This document shows, one piece after another, positions 29,151 through 41,206 of a stretch of DNA of 64,000 nt. Both the position numbers and the translations under genes were made by a program. Numbering within the stretch: the stretch's first letter is position 1; the number at the start of each line of letters is the position of its first letter. The notes under the pieces are model-generated. The model was not told the DNA's origin and ran no database searches. It saw nothing but the letters and a program-made list of their open reading frames with translations. This stretch comes from Panicum virgatum. Its lineage: Eukaryota; Streptophyta; Magnoliopsida; Poales; Poaceae. The stretch is from NCBI RefSeq assembly GCF_016808335.1, contig NC_053137.1:7366506-7430505 (forward strand). Direction: 5' to 3'.

Positions 29151-31378
29151 ATCATAAACTACTTTTATTGATCAAATTCAAAACAGCTTTGGCCATAATT
29201 GAATTAGAGCAATAAAATTTTACGAAAATTATTCATTCATCAGCTTTGGCCAGAAAAATGAATAAAATTCACACTTTATTATATGCCTCAAAACTTCTTT
29301 TATTAATCCAATCCAATCACCTTTGGGCAAAAAAAATTAGAAAAATAAAATTTTATGAAAATTTATCCATTTATCAGCTTTGGCCAGAAAAAAGGATAAA
29401 ATCCACACTTAAATAGAGGCATAATTCATAAGTCATATACAAAAATATTGCAGCAGAAACATGTATTCAAACATAAGGGAAAACTAAAAAAAACTTATTA
29501 TTTGCATAAGCAAAAAAATAAACAAAACTTGAATGGTTAAAATGCCCAATATTTATGTGCAGCCCATGAACACTATTAGCACAATACTATACAGCCCATT
29601 TAAAAAATAACTAAATAAAAGGGAAAAACACTATTCTTTTGGGCTCATTAAACTTCCCGAATCAGGCCAAAAACAGCCTGGCCCGTTAACCTCAAACCGC
29701 CTCTCCACCCGGGCTCTAGGCCCAAAAAAATTGGCCTGGGCCAAGAAATCGGCGCCCCCACGCCGGCCCATTTGGCCTATGGGGTGGCCGGCTGCCTCGC
29801 GCCATTGGATCCCAATCCGATGGCCGAGAGCAGGCCCGCGGTTGGGGAAAACCGCTGCCGGCCACACCCCCTGAAAACCTAATCCAGCCTAATCCCCTCC
29901 CCTTTCTCTCTCTCCTCTCTCCCTCTCACCCGGCGGCGGCGGCGCCCAGGGCCGCGGGGACGTGCGCGCCCCAGGCAGGAGCCGCGACGGCGGCGTGGAG
30001 CGCCCCCTCGACACGCGGCAGAGGAGATGGCTGCGCTGGCGAGCTTTACTCCCCGGAGGTGCGCACGGCCATGGCCGATGCGCAGCTCCGTCGAGCATCG
30101 CTCGTCAGTGCCCTAAGGGGCCCCAGCCGCACGAAGATCCGCAGCGGCAATGGGGAGGTTAGGCCAAAACTAGGCGGCGACGTAGATGCACGTGGACGAG
30201 CGGCGCACAAGGTGGCTGTCCGGGCTCGGAGGAGTGGTGAGGCCACTCGGGAACCAAGTTCCCGAGTGAGCACTCGCATTAATCAACGGCAGTGGCATTG
30301 CCGTGGTCGAAGAAGACCACCACGGCGACCACAACCCATAAGGTAAATCAATCCACCCCTCCTCACTTAGGATTTAGGTTAGGGTTCATGAGATTTGGGG
30401 ATTTTAGGGTGTTCAAGGATTAAGCAGTGATAAATCATGCATAAACATGATAAACATCATAAGCATAAGCTTGATTTAAACATGAATCACTTAGACAGTG
30501 AAGAAATTAAGACAAAACATCATGAATTGCATGGACAGTAATTAAAGCATATTGAACATGAATTTCATGAACATATTCGTAGGCATGCACAAGAACATGA
30601 ATTTGGGCACAGGTACATCTAGAGAAGCATGAATTACACATGAACAAGGATCCAAAAGGATCTAGCATGGCACTGGTGCCACTGTTAGTTCCTCTAGATC
30701 GACTAAATCCTGATGGATCACAAGTAAATACATAGAAATAGGTATTGGCATACCTTCTTTAGATATGGAGACCATCTAGATATGTAGATGGTATGTTTGT
30801 GTTCTTCCTAGTGCTTGCAGTAGAAGATTTTGATCGGGAGTGAATGTGGGAGGATAGATGCTTACCTTTTTACCATGTTTATCTCCCTATTTATACTACT
30901 ATGCACTAGGGGAACCAGCACCATAATCTGTTGGCCATTGCCCACTGATCATAGGCAAAAACCATTTGAGGCTTAATAGTTTAGATCCTAGCCATTCATT
31001 TATGTTTTAACGGCTAAGATCAATTCCAACATCCAGATCATGGATTTAGGATAAAAGGGTAATCCAACAGCAAGATAATTACAGCATAGCAGGATGGAAG
31101 GAGGTGGCCAAAGACATACTTATGCTTTGGGTTGTGCGTTCATCTGACAAGTTGGAAGGCTTGATCTGATCCTGCGCCGGCCATGCATAACTTGATGGGT
31201 CAGCACAAGTGAAAAATATAGCTCATCATTTCCACATATGTGTATGTCTAATGTCTGTGACCCTGTGTATGTAACTGCAAACGAGGCTATTCATGATGCG
31301 ATGCTTAACCTGTTAAATCACATTTGGCAGAGAAAAGCTTCCATTTACTGTTGCTACTTGCTACTGCAGACTTCCAGG
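29151..31378. other. Unassigned repeat-like stretch, unit 1
   Basis: No recognisable protein. CAGCTTTGGCCAGAAAAA is repeated (29240 and 29377) in the AT-rich left half. A GC-rich part (29700-30340) has short open frames, a perfect 25-nt hairpin (30244-30268) and a GT-type boundary at AAGGTAAATC. The right half is AT-rich with many ATGAAC/CATGAA words. It may be leader or LTR sequence of an element I cannot name. Confidence 0.4.
30244..30268. repeat. 25-nt perfect hairpin, unit 1
   Basis: Arms CACTCGGGAAC and GTTCCCGAGTG (11 bp) around a 3-nt loop CAA. The same hairpin is at 48524-48548 in unit 2. Confidence 0.85.
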
Positions 31379-32677
31379 GCTTATGTGACAGACCCGCCGA
31401 GTTAAAAGCACTTAATTAAGCGTAACCGCCATCATTTGAACACATCAGGTGCATTAGCTTAATTAAGTGTAACTTGACAGGCTGTTTCCAACCCACAGGC
31501 CGATCGAAACACACCAGAAGTCTCGCACGAAGGCGAGCGCAGAAGGTACCAGCATGATACAATCTTACAAAAATAGTAAATAATATTAAGACTTTTACAA
31601 AATAGCTTTAAATTTAAAATTTACAAAGAATAGATAGCAGCGGAAGAGAATCTAACTTACAGAGCATTTTTACTAGAGAATAAATAAAACAAAATAAATA
31701 AATCGAGAACTACCGAGACGTGAAGACAAGGCACCACATCGAGCCCACCGATGTGAAACCTAGTTAACTCCTATACCTGAAATAGGGTAAACAACAAATC
31801 CTGAGCAACTAATACTCAACAGGATTTACCCGACCAGTGGATATACTTAGCCCACGTATCTAAACATGCAAAGTTTTTTGTCTGGTGGTTTGTTTTGCAG
31901 AAAAAGCAACTAGAAGTAAGTCCTTATTTTTCAAATTTTAGCTCCAATTTCTATCAAAGGATTTACTGATCATCTATGGTTTGCAAACTACAACAATCAA
32001 GGTGAACAAATCATTAATTAGTTAACATCAACCCTCATTTCATCTCATTCTATTCAATTTCCTTTCTACGATGTGACCAAGAGATCAAGACTCTCATAAC
32101 CGCGAGACACGGCGAATCGATTCGATTTAACCTTGCAAGGTGGACCTAACCAACACGGCACGCAAAAGCCCCATCAGACCCCACGCACCAACCTTTCCCC
32201 TCCCCGCCTCGAACTACAGGAACCAGCCCAACGACATATAGTCAGCCGAGCCCTACGTGAGACCACCAAAAATAAACATATGCAATCCCTTTCTCCGTGG
32301 CCACTCGACTACCCTAGGAGATGGGTGCGGGTTCCTGTATTTCCGAAGCAAAGCAGTACTCGGCTTACCGGTTTCGACTACCTCCTACTCCTGGTATGCG
32401 GTTAGTACAATTCAATCCCCGATCAGCACAGCCGACAACGGAACGGTCCTTAATCAACACAGATGGGGCTACACATTCCCCCATCCGGTCTCCCATCCCA
32501 TACCTTCCATCTTGAACATAATAACTCCTATAATGTAATATAAAGACATCTTATATATCGCCAGTGACAGAATTATCACTCGACTTCTATCGAACCCTAT
32601 TACGCATAGCAGTGCTAACGACCTATCCATACTAGTATAAGTCCCAGGAAAACCTAGGGACCATACAACTAGGGTTT

Positions 32678-34872
32678 CAAACTGAAACGTCCCCTCATGA
32701 GAGAAGACTTAAATGTGATACAAACTTGAGTCTCAGGAGGCTGAAGACATATTTATTACATCAGATGGTTCATCACCATACAACTCTACGCAGTGATTAA
32801 CGTCCAAACAACACATTCAGACATTAATCTAGGTGGTCAAGGAATGATCATAACAAATCAAGGAGTGGCTATCCAACCGTGTTTTCAGCAAGCAAAATAT
32901 ATGCAATTTTCTAAAACAGGCCAATAGGTTGTGTTTATAAAAACTAGGACAAAAGCATGCATCAAAGGATGGGATTGAACTTGCCGTCTACAAAGCCTTC
33001 GGGGAGGTCCTGATCGAAGCACTGTCCTTCGGGTTTGGGGTCGCGGAACTGGTCCTCATTCGCCTGCTCACAGTACTGCTTGTCAATGGGTTCTCCCTCG
33101 TTCACACTGTGATCTACGATGCATACAAACATGCACACAATCGAGAAACATAAATAAAAGTTTAATCGTTGAGCTCGAATCGGAAATAATTAAGATATGG
33201 AGATAGAAGTGATATTTTTGGGTGGTTTCTTAATGGCACAGCCAAAACTATATTAGAAATGGCATGGTAAAGTTTCGGGTCGGTCAGAGATGTTTTGGCG
33301 CATGAAATGATAGGTTTTATAAAGGCCTAGGGGTTAAATAAGGGTTCAGGGCTTATTTGTAAATTGTTTTGGAATGGAAAGGACTTAGTTGTAATTTCTA
33401 GAAATATTTGGGGCTTGCTAGAAAGGTGTAGGGGTTTATTTGATATTAAGTTTATATGATGAGGGGTTAGTTTTCTAAATAGCTAAAAGCAGAAGGGCTT
33501 TTAAACTAAAGTGACACAAGGGGGGGTTCTTTTCGGGAATAGAGGGAAAGCCAGGGGTTTTGTGGCAAAAGGCCACTCCTTCCTCCTCCCTCCACGGGAA
33601 ACAAAGGAGGGGGAGGCCAGGCGCCGGCGCCGGCCAATCCGGCCGTTCTGGGCCACGACGGCGGCCGGGAGCGAGGGGGAAAGGGGCAGGGAGGTGCGGA
33701 GGTCTGATCCCTGGCCGCAGCTCGGCCAGAGGCGGCCCGAGGTGGCCTGGCCACTAGGGCGGGCGGCGGTGAGCGGCAGCGGCGGGGGTGGCGCCACTGT
33801 TGAGCTCGGTGGCGGCCATGAGGAGAGGGAAAAGGAGGAGGGCGCCGAGGGGGACCTATTACCCACCTTGGCTCGGGCTGGGATGCTGCGATGGGGTCGG
33901 TCCACGGTGGCCGGCGGGCGGCGAGCAGAGTTGCATGCGGCGGTGGCGCTGGGGCTTGGGAGGAGGCGCGGCTCGTGGTGGCGGCGGTTGCGTAGCTCGG
34001 AGGCGGGGCAGGGGCCTCTTCATAGCCGCGGGAAGGCAGTGGGGAGGGTCGAGCGCGGCGGTGGCGGCCGGCGAGCGGCGCAGAGTGCCTTTAATGGCGC
34101 TCCAGCTGCTTGCTCGTGTCGTGACGCGGCGGCACGGGCGGCGAGGCCGGTTCGGGGTGAAGGGACTGCTCGGGCAGGCTTGGCAAGCAGGCCAGCGGCA
34201 CTGCGGTTGACGGCGGGCGGCGCGGCGAGCAGTGCCGCGCGTGGGCGTGGCCGCCGGTGATGGCGGGGCGGCGCACGTGGGAGCAGCGTCAAGGCAGGGC
34301 GGCAGCAGCGAGTGGCGCGCTTGTGTGCGTGGACAGGCCGAGCAGGGTGCGCGCGCAGTGGCGGGCGGAGACAGCCGGGGGTGAGCGCGCGCGGGCGTGC
34401 AGGCGGTGCAGGGCCGGGGGAGGCGTGCGCGCTAGGGCCGGGCCGGGAGCGGCCAGGGCGAGCACGGCGTGAGCGGCTGCTCTGCAGCGCGCGGGAGAGA
34501 AGGGGAGAGAGAGGAAGGAGAGAGAGGGAAAGAAAAGAAAAAGAAAAATGGAGAAAAGAAAAGAAAATGGGAAAAAGGGAAAGAAAAAAAAAAGAAAAGG
34601 AGAGAGGGGAAAAGAGAGAAAGGAAGAAATGCGTCGGCGCCGACCGCGGCGAGCGGTCGCGCGTGGCCTACAGTCGGCCGAGCGGCGCGGGATGGGATGG
34701 CGGCGAGGAAAAAGAGGGAGGGTACGGGCGACGGAAACCAGATGCCAGGACAGCGGAAATTTTGGGAGGGAAAATTAGGGTTTTGGGTTAAATGAGCTCA
34801 ACGATGAAATAATTTTGGAAATAATTTAGCGAGTGTTTTATTTAGTAAATTTTTCCGGGATGTCACACAAAC
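32678..34872 (-). mobile_element. Nested solo LTR with CAAAC target duplication, unit 1
   Basis: The LTR (32683-34867, 2185 bp) reads TGTGACATCC...GACGTTTCA on the minus strand and is flanked by CAAAC at 32678-32682 and 34868-34872. Its terminal 850 bp match the LTR piece attached to the chromovirus pol at 22 kb, so it belongs to that family. It has inserted into the outer LTR. Several long open frames on both strands (33.5-34.8 kb) are GC-rich artefacts. Confidence 0.9.
34492..34630 (+). repeat. Homopurine tract in the chromovirus LTR
   Basis: About 139 bases of almost pure A/G (only a couple of T). The matching tract is in every copy of this LTR: 21662-21800, 41808-41945, 52769-52912 and 60008-60146. 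Confidence 0.85.
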
Positions 34873-36871
34873 AATTCCTGTACATAATGCTCAAATAATA
34901 GATATATATATATAGGTGTCATAATTTAAATTAATAGGTTGTGCACTGGGGCTTGCCTGAGGGTAACACTAAGTTAGTGTTAATATTTACAAGGCCTTGG
35001 GCCCTTCCGGCCATTGGGCCGGGTCTTCACGAATTCCCTCTCAATCTTTCTGCTCCGATCCAGGGCTTCGCGATCCATTCGTAGATGTCATTCTCGCTAC
35101 GAGCTCTACATGTATGCATATGATTTGCCAATTAAATGCACATGAAATAAGAATAAATTTTACAATCACAAAGTAACTATCGATCGAGTATAAACGCTAC
35201 GATTTACCTACAATTACGACGGTCATCCCTAGTGCTACCGGTCAGACCGGTCCCTACACCGGTCAGACCGGCTCGTCGGACCATGACCAGCACAGGAGCC
35301 ATGTCCAAAACCTCCCGATCAATTTTATGAATGACATCTTCAGCTAAAGACTATACGTGTATAGGCATAAAATGTTAATTGACGCAATGCATAACTCTAA
35401 TTACACCTAGGAAATTGTTGATTGATTAACAAATGTAACTACAAATTATGGAATTACGACTTAGAAAACAAGGTGGTGGAGAATAGAATCTAATGTACCC
35501 AGATACCACTAACCTATTTTATAGAATCTTTATAGGGTTTTATTCACAAGAGAATTCTATTAGCCTTAAACCTAGCAATATGGTTTTAATACAAGTTATC
35601 TAGATTTGCCATAAGTAAAATAACTCGCTAAAGTAAATCATGAGCACATTTTAGTGATGAGCAAAATCTAGTATGATGTATCTACTAGTACCGTGTTCTA
35701 ATTTTATTTACAAGATTCTTCTCAAACATAAACTATCCCTTAACTCATAGATATACTAATATATTAAGAAATCAACTAACATATCAAACTACGTTTTCTG
35801 GACATGAAATTCTTATAGCGTACTACATATGCCTAAACTGAACTACTGCCTAAATTTCATAATTTTTGGACCAACAGACCTGCCTAAACAAATTAAATGA
35901 GTCTAAACACAACTTAAATTTTTAATAGAGATGAAAAGGTCATTTCGCAACAATTAATATTTTTCCCCTGGAGATTTAGACCTAAACATTCAAACAAAAC
36001 TGATCTTATATTTTTAGAATTTTTTTTTAAATTTACTAGACAACTTATAAACTTTCGTCAAATGAATAAAAGGGCTCCCACCGGTCGGACAGGTATATAC
36101 AACCGGTTAGACCGGTCGGGGACGACAGCCATGTCACAGGGCCATGGCCGGCGGCACGGCGAGGGGCTCTCGCCGGCGGTGAGGCTAGCCAGTAGCAGGG
36201 CAGGGCGGCGCGACGGCCAGGGCAGCAGGGCAAAGCCGGCACGCACAGCAACGCGGTGCGGGGACGCGCACGTGCAGCTCACAACGAGCAACAGCATGAC
36301 GACGGTGTCGACACCATGAATCGAGCGCGGAAACTCGCGGAACGCGCAAGAACGAGGAGAGCACGGGCATTAGTACCTCATCTAGCTTTTATTTGAGTCG
36401 CTGGACGAAGAAAACGGTGGCCAGACGATGGAGTTCGACGTCGAGGTGGAGCTTGATGGCCATGGATGGCTAGTGGCCAGAGGATCCGCGACTCCAGGCT
36501 ATACGGCGGCCGGAGCTCAGTTCCAAGGGACTGGGGAGGGAGCTAGGGAGGTGAGGGAGCTTTGGGTGCGATTGATTTGAGTATGGTGGAGCGGAGGCCA
36601 GGGATTTGGCCGGCAGAACGCGAGCTGCTCGAGCTCGTTCGAGCTCGGCTCGAGGAAGAAGAAAGGGAGGAAGGAGGAGGCGACGGCGTGGAAGGCTTCG
36701 GAGGATGGATAAGGACGCGACGTTGGCGCCGAGGATGGCCGGCACGTGGCCACGGCGCGCTCTCCGGCGAGGATGCTCGACGCGTGGCCGCCGTGACGCA
36801 TGCTGCCGCTACCAGTCTGACCGGCCGGCGACACCGTTCGGACCGGTCTGGCTGAGGGGTGTTACAGCTTA

Positions 36872-37762
36872 AACATTTTTGAAATTGCGATCTCGCATTC
36901 ACCGAGATCCCAGCTAAATCTTTTCGCCGAATGCAAGAATTTCGTATTCCAACATCGATGGGATGGCAGTTGCATCATGAGCATGTCTCTGATCCAAAAT
37001 TACATCGACGGTTGGAGGATCCTAACATTTCATGAACCTAAGCAGTTGTCTGAAGTTCATTTGGAAAGCGACATTAAAGGACAATGTTGACCCCAGTGCA
37101 AAACCTGGTTCAGAGGAGAGCAAGGAAGCAGCGACGTCATGCCGCCCAACCAGAAGCTCCACCTCCCCCCAGCGTCGCCCGCGCTCTGCTTCGCGTCCGG
37201 CGATGACTTGCCTCGTCGCCTCGCTCCATCAGCAGCCAGCTTGTGGAACGTCGCCACCGGCCTTCGACTTAACATATCCTCCGCGCCGCCGCTCACCACA
37301 CGACGTGCGCCGCCGGAACGGCTCGGCTCTCCGACAGAGGCTCTGGTGCTCGGTGCAGCTGCCGCCGCCGGCGCGCCGGTGTTCGGTGTTCCACGCCAGG
37401 GATACCAGCGCGCGTTGAAGTGAGGGCGATACCCCTCTTCCCAGCTTCGCTCACCGGCTCCCGTCTCGCCAACGACCAGGCACCAAGGGACGGGGGTGGA
37501 CGGTAAATGCCGTCCACACCTGGGCAACACCTGATGCCAACGCTTTGCGCAAGCGCGCCCTCTCGTCACCCGCAGGCAGCGCTGCTTCGCCGGCGTCGCC
37601 CCTCGCCGCCGACAATCGTTCGGTCTGGCGCAGCGCTACTCAGAGTACACGCCGTGGTCGCCGACCACCGCCCGGCAGGCTGCTTGCGCGCCAAGCACCG
37701 CCGAGCTGCACTTCCCTCGAGTAACAGCTCGGAGACAGAGGCCGCGGTGCTCGGTGCCGCCG
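36872..37762. other. Right-hand unit segment with GC-rich module a
   Basis: The first 230 bp are ordinary intergenic sequence. From about 37110 come the module landmarks (CAGAGGAGAGCAAGGAAGC, AGAAGCTCCACCTCCCCC, GATGACTTGCCTCGTCGCC, GTTCCACGCCAGGGATACC), a degenerate hairpin (37494-37521) and a join into module b at CGGTGCCGCCGTGCCACGCC. The long minus-strand frame here (about 170 codons) is not similar to a known protein. Confidence 0.5.
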
Positions 37763-37864
37763 TGCCACGCCAGGACTACCGGCAGCGTCGACGGTGCTTG
37801 CTGGGCTCGCTCGCTCGCTCCCAGCTCGCCAGCGGGCGGTGGTGGCCGGCATTCGCAACGTCCA

Positions 37865-37897
37865 GGGGTGGACGGTATTTCATTTACCGTCCACCCC
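37865..37897. repeat. Perfect 33-nt hairpin (module b, unit 2)
   Basis: Identical arms and TTTCATT loop to 17843-17875. Confidence 0.93.
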
Positions 37898-38490
37898 GGG
37901 CACGCGGCAGCCACCGGATCCGGATCCTGCGGTCAGGATTAAGCAAGAGGCACCCGACGCCATGACGTGAAGCGAGCGCCGCACTCCAGCGCCGCTTCGC
38001 CGGCCTTCGCCGCCGCCCTCCGGCGATCAGCGACGTCACGCGCACACGACTGGGCTTCGCATGCCATTCAACCTGAAGCTCCACCTCCCCAACGTCGCCG
38101 CGTTGTGCTTCGTGTCCTCGTTCTTCCTCCTCACAGCGTGGACGCGCCCCGGCTATGACTCGCCTCGTCGGCGTCGCCTCGCGACATCAACAGCTGGCGC
38201 CGCCGCCGCCGCCGCGCAGCGGTGCGTTACCGCGTGCAGAGGCCTACTCTGAGTAAACTCTGTGGTCGTCGACCACCGGGCACCGGCCGGCCGGCGCGCG
38301 CACCCGCCAGGCGCTCCGCCGAGCTGCCCGTGGTGTTTCGGTGCCGCCGCCGCCGGCGGCGCCGGTGTGCCACACCAGGGGCTCCAACGGCTTCGAAGCG
38401 AGGGTCATGCCCTCTTCCCGGCCTCGCTCGCAAGCTCCCGGGCTCCCGGCTCGCCGGCCGGTGGCGCTGGCCGCCGCTGGCAACGTCCAG

Positions 38491-38523
38491 GGGGTGGACG
38501 GTATTTGATTTACCGTCCACCCC
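38491..38523. repeat. Perfect 33-nt hairpin (module c, unit 2)
   Basis: Identical arms and TTTGATT loop to 18467-18499. Confidence 0.93.
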
Positions 38524-38940
38524 TGGGTGCGCGATGGCCATCCGATCCGTATCCTACGGCTAGAATTAAGCAAGAGACCCAGAACGCGATGGATGCTGAA
38601 GCGAACGCAGCTCCAGCGCCGCTACCGTCCTCTGCGGCCGGCGCCGCCGCTTCTCCGGCCACGCCGCCGCCCTCCGGCGAGCACGCGCCAGGCGACCCCG
38701 CCTGTAATGTCTCGTCTGCTTGCTTCTTTCCATGTGGCAAATTGGACGCGGTTGCTTTCTTCTCGATCGTGGACATCCTGATGAACACATACTCCGAAAA
38801 ACTTCAGTCCCTTTCTTTCTCGACAAATTGAGCAGATTCGTATTGTCCCCTTCATTCATTAAACAAAGCAATCCATTGACACAAATGAGACTAATAACTC
38901 CATCAAGCACTTGTTTTTGGAAGCAAAAACAAAATTAGGT

Positions 38941-39142
38941 GAGACAAATATAATACACTAGCTACTACTGCTGCTGCTAGTGTTGCTTAACAACTTCAAT
39001 TAGCACATAGGATTACCGTTACGTGTGGAATGCTCAGGTTAGAGACAAATATAATACACTAGCTACTACTGCTGCTGCTAGTGTTGCTTAACAACTTCAA
39101 TTAGCACATAGGATTACCGTTACGTGTGGAATGCTCAGGTTA
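38941..39142. repeat. 101-bp tandem duplication private to unit 2
   Basis: The segment starting GAGACAAATATAATACACTA (38941) is repeated at 39042 with no change that I can see. Units 1 and 3 have one copy. Confidence 0.92.
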
Positions 39143-40060
39143 GGCGGCTGAGCACGCCTCAGTAACTTTAATTATTGCCCACACCACTGCACACGCATCC
39201 TGTTACTGACCAGCTGACTGCAACTTTTTCCATTGGGAGACTTGGACGATGTCACTGAATTCTTCTCTGCTACTGCCATCTTATTATGTTCTTTCAGGAC
39301 CATGTTACCTGGACTCCAACCGATGATCTCTACGTACTCCGGGGACACCTTTGACCAATGACCAATAGTACCATTCAGATTCAATGAAGCGAAGATAAGA
39401 AGGCTGGGGAACCAAATTGCACGGCATCAAGTAAGAATAAGAACTGTATTTTGTTTAACAAAACTTCCTTTGCCTACCCTTTGCAGGGAATCTATCATGA
39501 AAGGACTAAAGAGTGATTTAACCCCCTCCTTATTAGTGCGCCTAACTGACTAGATGCTGCAAGTTGTGTATCGTTCTATCTGCATATTCCAAGCTGCCCA
39601 TTCCTTGTTCAGATCATTTCCAGATTCCTTGTCCAATGCAGGGTAGTGGAATATTTCCAAGATGCACATTTCACCTTTTCTTTCGCAGTCGTCTGCTAGG
39701 TATCACACCAATCTCCATTTGAATTTACATGCAACTTGAATGCACCTGTCACACTTTTCAACACTCAATGCATGTTTACCAGTTGAGTATTATGTATATC
39801 CTTGTGATTCAATTGAAGGAGTACAAAGCCGGTGACTCTCAAACAAAGTCTTCTAGATTGTAGGAGTACTACCCATCAATATATATCTACCACAAGACAG
39901 CTGTGTCCACCATATCCTTGCGATTCAATTGAAAGGTGGGTTCTTACATCGCTAATAAAACTTTTCTTGTGATCTCGGAAGTTGATATCTGCAGTCTCTC
40001 CTGTATTATGTATACTTTACATGTAGAATTTCCTGAGCAGGGAAGGGACAGCTAGCACAA

Positions 40061-40874
40061 ATGCTTGAATCCTAATGGCGGAGATTGTCAGTTCTGCTGT
40101 TGTCCATGAGACAGTTAGCCAAGTTCTATCTGGTCTGGTTCAGAAATTATGAGGAGAAAGAGGAATCGAATGCAAACAGGAACTTGGAGAGTCTAGAGAT
40201 GGCACACATCAGGCTGGAGGCTGCTCTTGAGACATCAGAGAGGTGGCAGATCACTGATGCCTCCTTGCTGCGTTGGCGCAGGAAGCTGAAGCGTGCTGCT
40301 CAGGAGTGCGACGAAACAATGCACAAATGCAAGCAGAGAATCCTAGAGGACGAACAGATGCAACAGGAGGTAAGGATTTCCTCCCTTCCTACCTGGATTG
40401 TACATGCTACCAAGTCATTTGTTTCCACCGTCCTTTACCGCAATAACAACAAGCAGAGCAGATCCTATTGCTCAAAGATTTGAGTGGTATGCAAATGGTG
40501 CTAGTGAGTCTGTGAGATTCATCGAGTTTGGCGGCACACCACGCTGTCACATTCCCTTTCATTCCCTTGTCAGGAACCTTTTTGCACGCAAGGAACTGCA
40601 CCATAAAATCACTCAGGGAAATGGGAATTCTTCCTTTCAGTTATTGTTGGTGCCCTTCAGCACTGAAGTGTACGGAACAGAGGCTAGTCTGTTATTTATC
40701 CAGAATGATGGTACACCTGAGGGTAATATCTACTTCATTATAACAATACAGCTTTCAGAGTGTACAGAGCATGCGCCTGTCCAGCTGCGAAGCACACTCG
40801 TGGACTGGCTGCAGAAAGAAAAGGAATGTCAGTTACGGGCACCGCAGCGACAGCTGAAATTGGAAACCATGTAA
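40061..40874 (+). pseudogene. Rx_N-like gene, unit 2 copy (two frameshifts)
   Basis: The native ATG is at 40075, after the same four-codon upstream frame. The shared one-base insertion stops the frame at 40150-40152. A second insertion (GATCCTATTGC for GATCCATTGC, about 40466) ends the shifted frame near 40483, so even the truncated product possible in units 1 and 3 is lost. A third segment (about 40470-40874) is open and carries the FEWYANGASE, KELHHKI and GTPEGNIYF blocks. The family middle is missing as in unit 1. Confidence 0.8.
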
Positions 40875-41206
40875 CATGGATCTGTAAGGTAAAGAGGAAC
40901 CAATACAGGATGGAAATTAATTTTCTTTTCTTTTTAGGGAATAGATGATTGAATCATGGCGTCCACAGGCTCAACACAGCATTTGGTCATCCGCAAGAAG
41001 GATTCAGTAGTGATGACAGACACTGATAAACCCAGCATGTCAGTAAAGTTCAACAAATGCAGTTACAGGTCCTAGGACTGATCGGGGAATGGAAAGCCAA
41101 TGTGCAGTATGGTCTAAGTTAGGAATTTATGCTTGTGTAACACATAGCTCTCGATGGGGTTGTTAATGTGTGCTTGATTTGTAACGCGTCATTCTTCGTG
41201 TTTGAT

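Larger units (their letters stand above)
31379..36871. mobile_element. Outer solo LTR with GCTTA target duplication, unit 1
   Basis: The LTR (31384-36866) starts TGTGACAGACCCGCC and ends GGGGTGTTACA, with GCTTA on both sides (31379-31383 and 36867-36871). Without the nested solo LTR it is about 3.3 kb. It has no internal region. It is related to the solo LTR at 8357-10759 in its central part. It carries ACCGGTCAGACCGGT-type palindromes near 35237, 36085 and 36830. Confidence 0.9.
17741..37762. repeat. Tandem array unit 1 (about 20.0 kb)
   Basis: The sequence starting TGCCACGCCAGGACTACCGG (17741) recurs in the same order at 37763 and 56069, with nearly all following sequence conserved. By eye the copies differ at roughly 1-2% of bases plus a few indels. 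Unit 1 is the longest because it keeps 1223 bp, 85 bp and 543 bp that unit 2 lacks. Confidence 0.93.
37763..38745. other. GC-rich hairpin modules, unit 2
   Basis: Same two modules as 17741-18745, with small indels in the GCC runs. Confidence 0.55.

Noticed and set aside
33511..34791. Long plus-strand frames (about 250 and 160 codons), repeated at 51841-53061
   Set aside because: They lie within the nested solo LTR; the products are Gly/Arg-rich with opposing frames on the other strand, as expected from composition.
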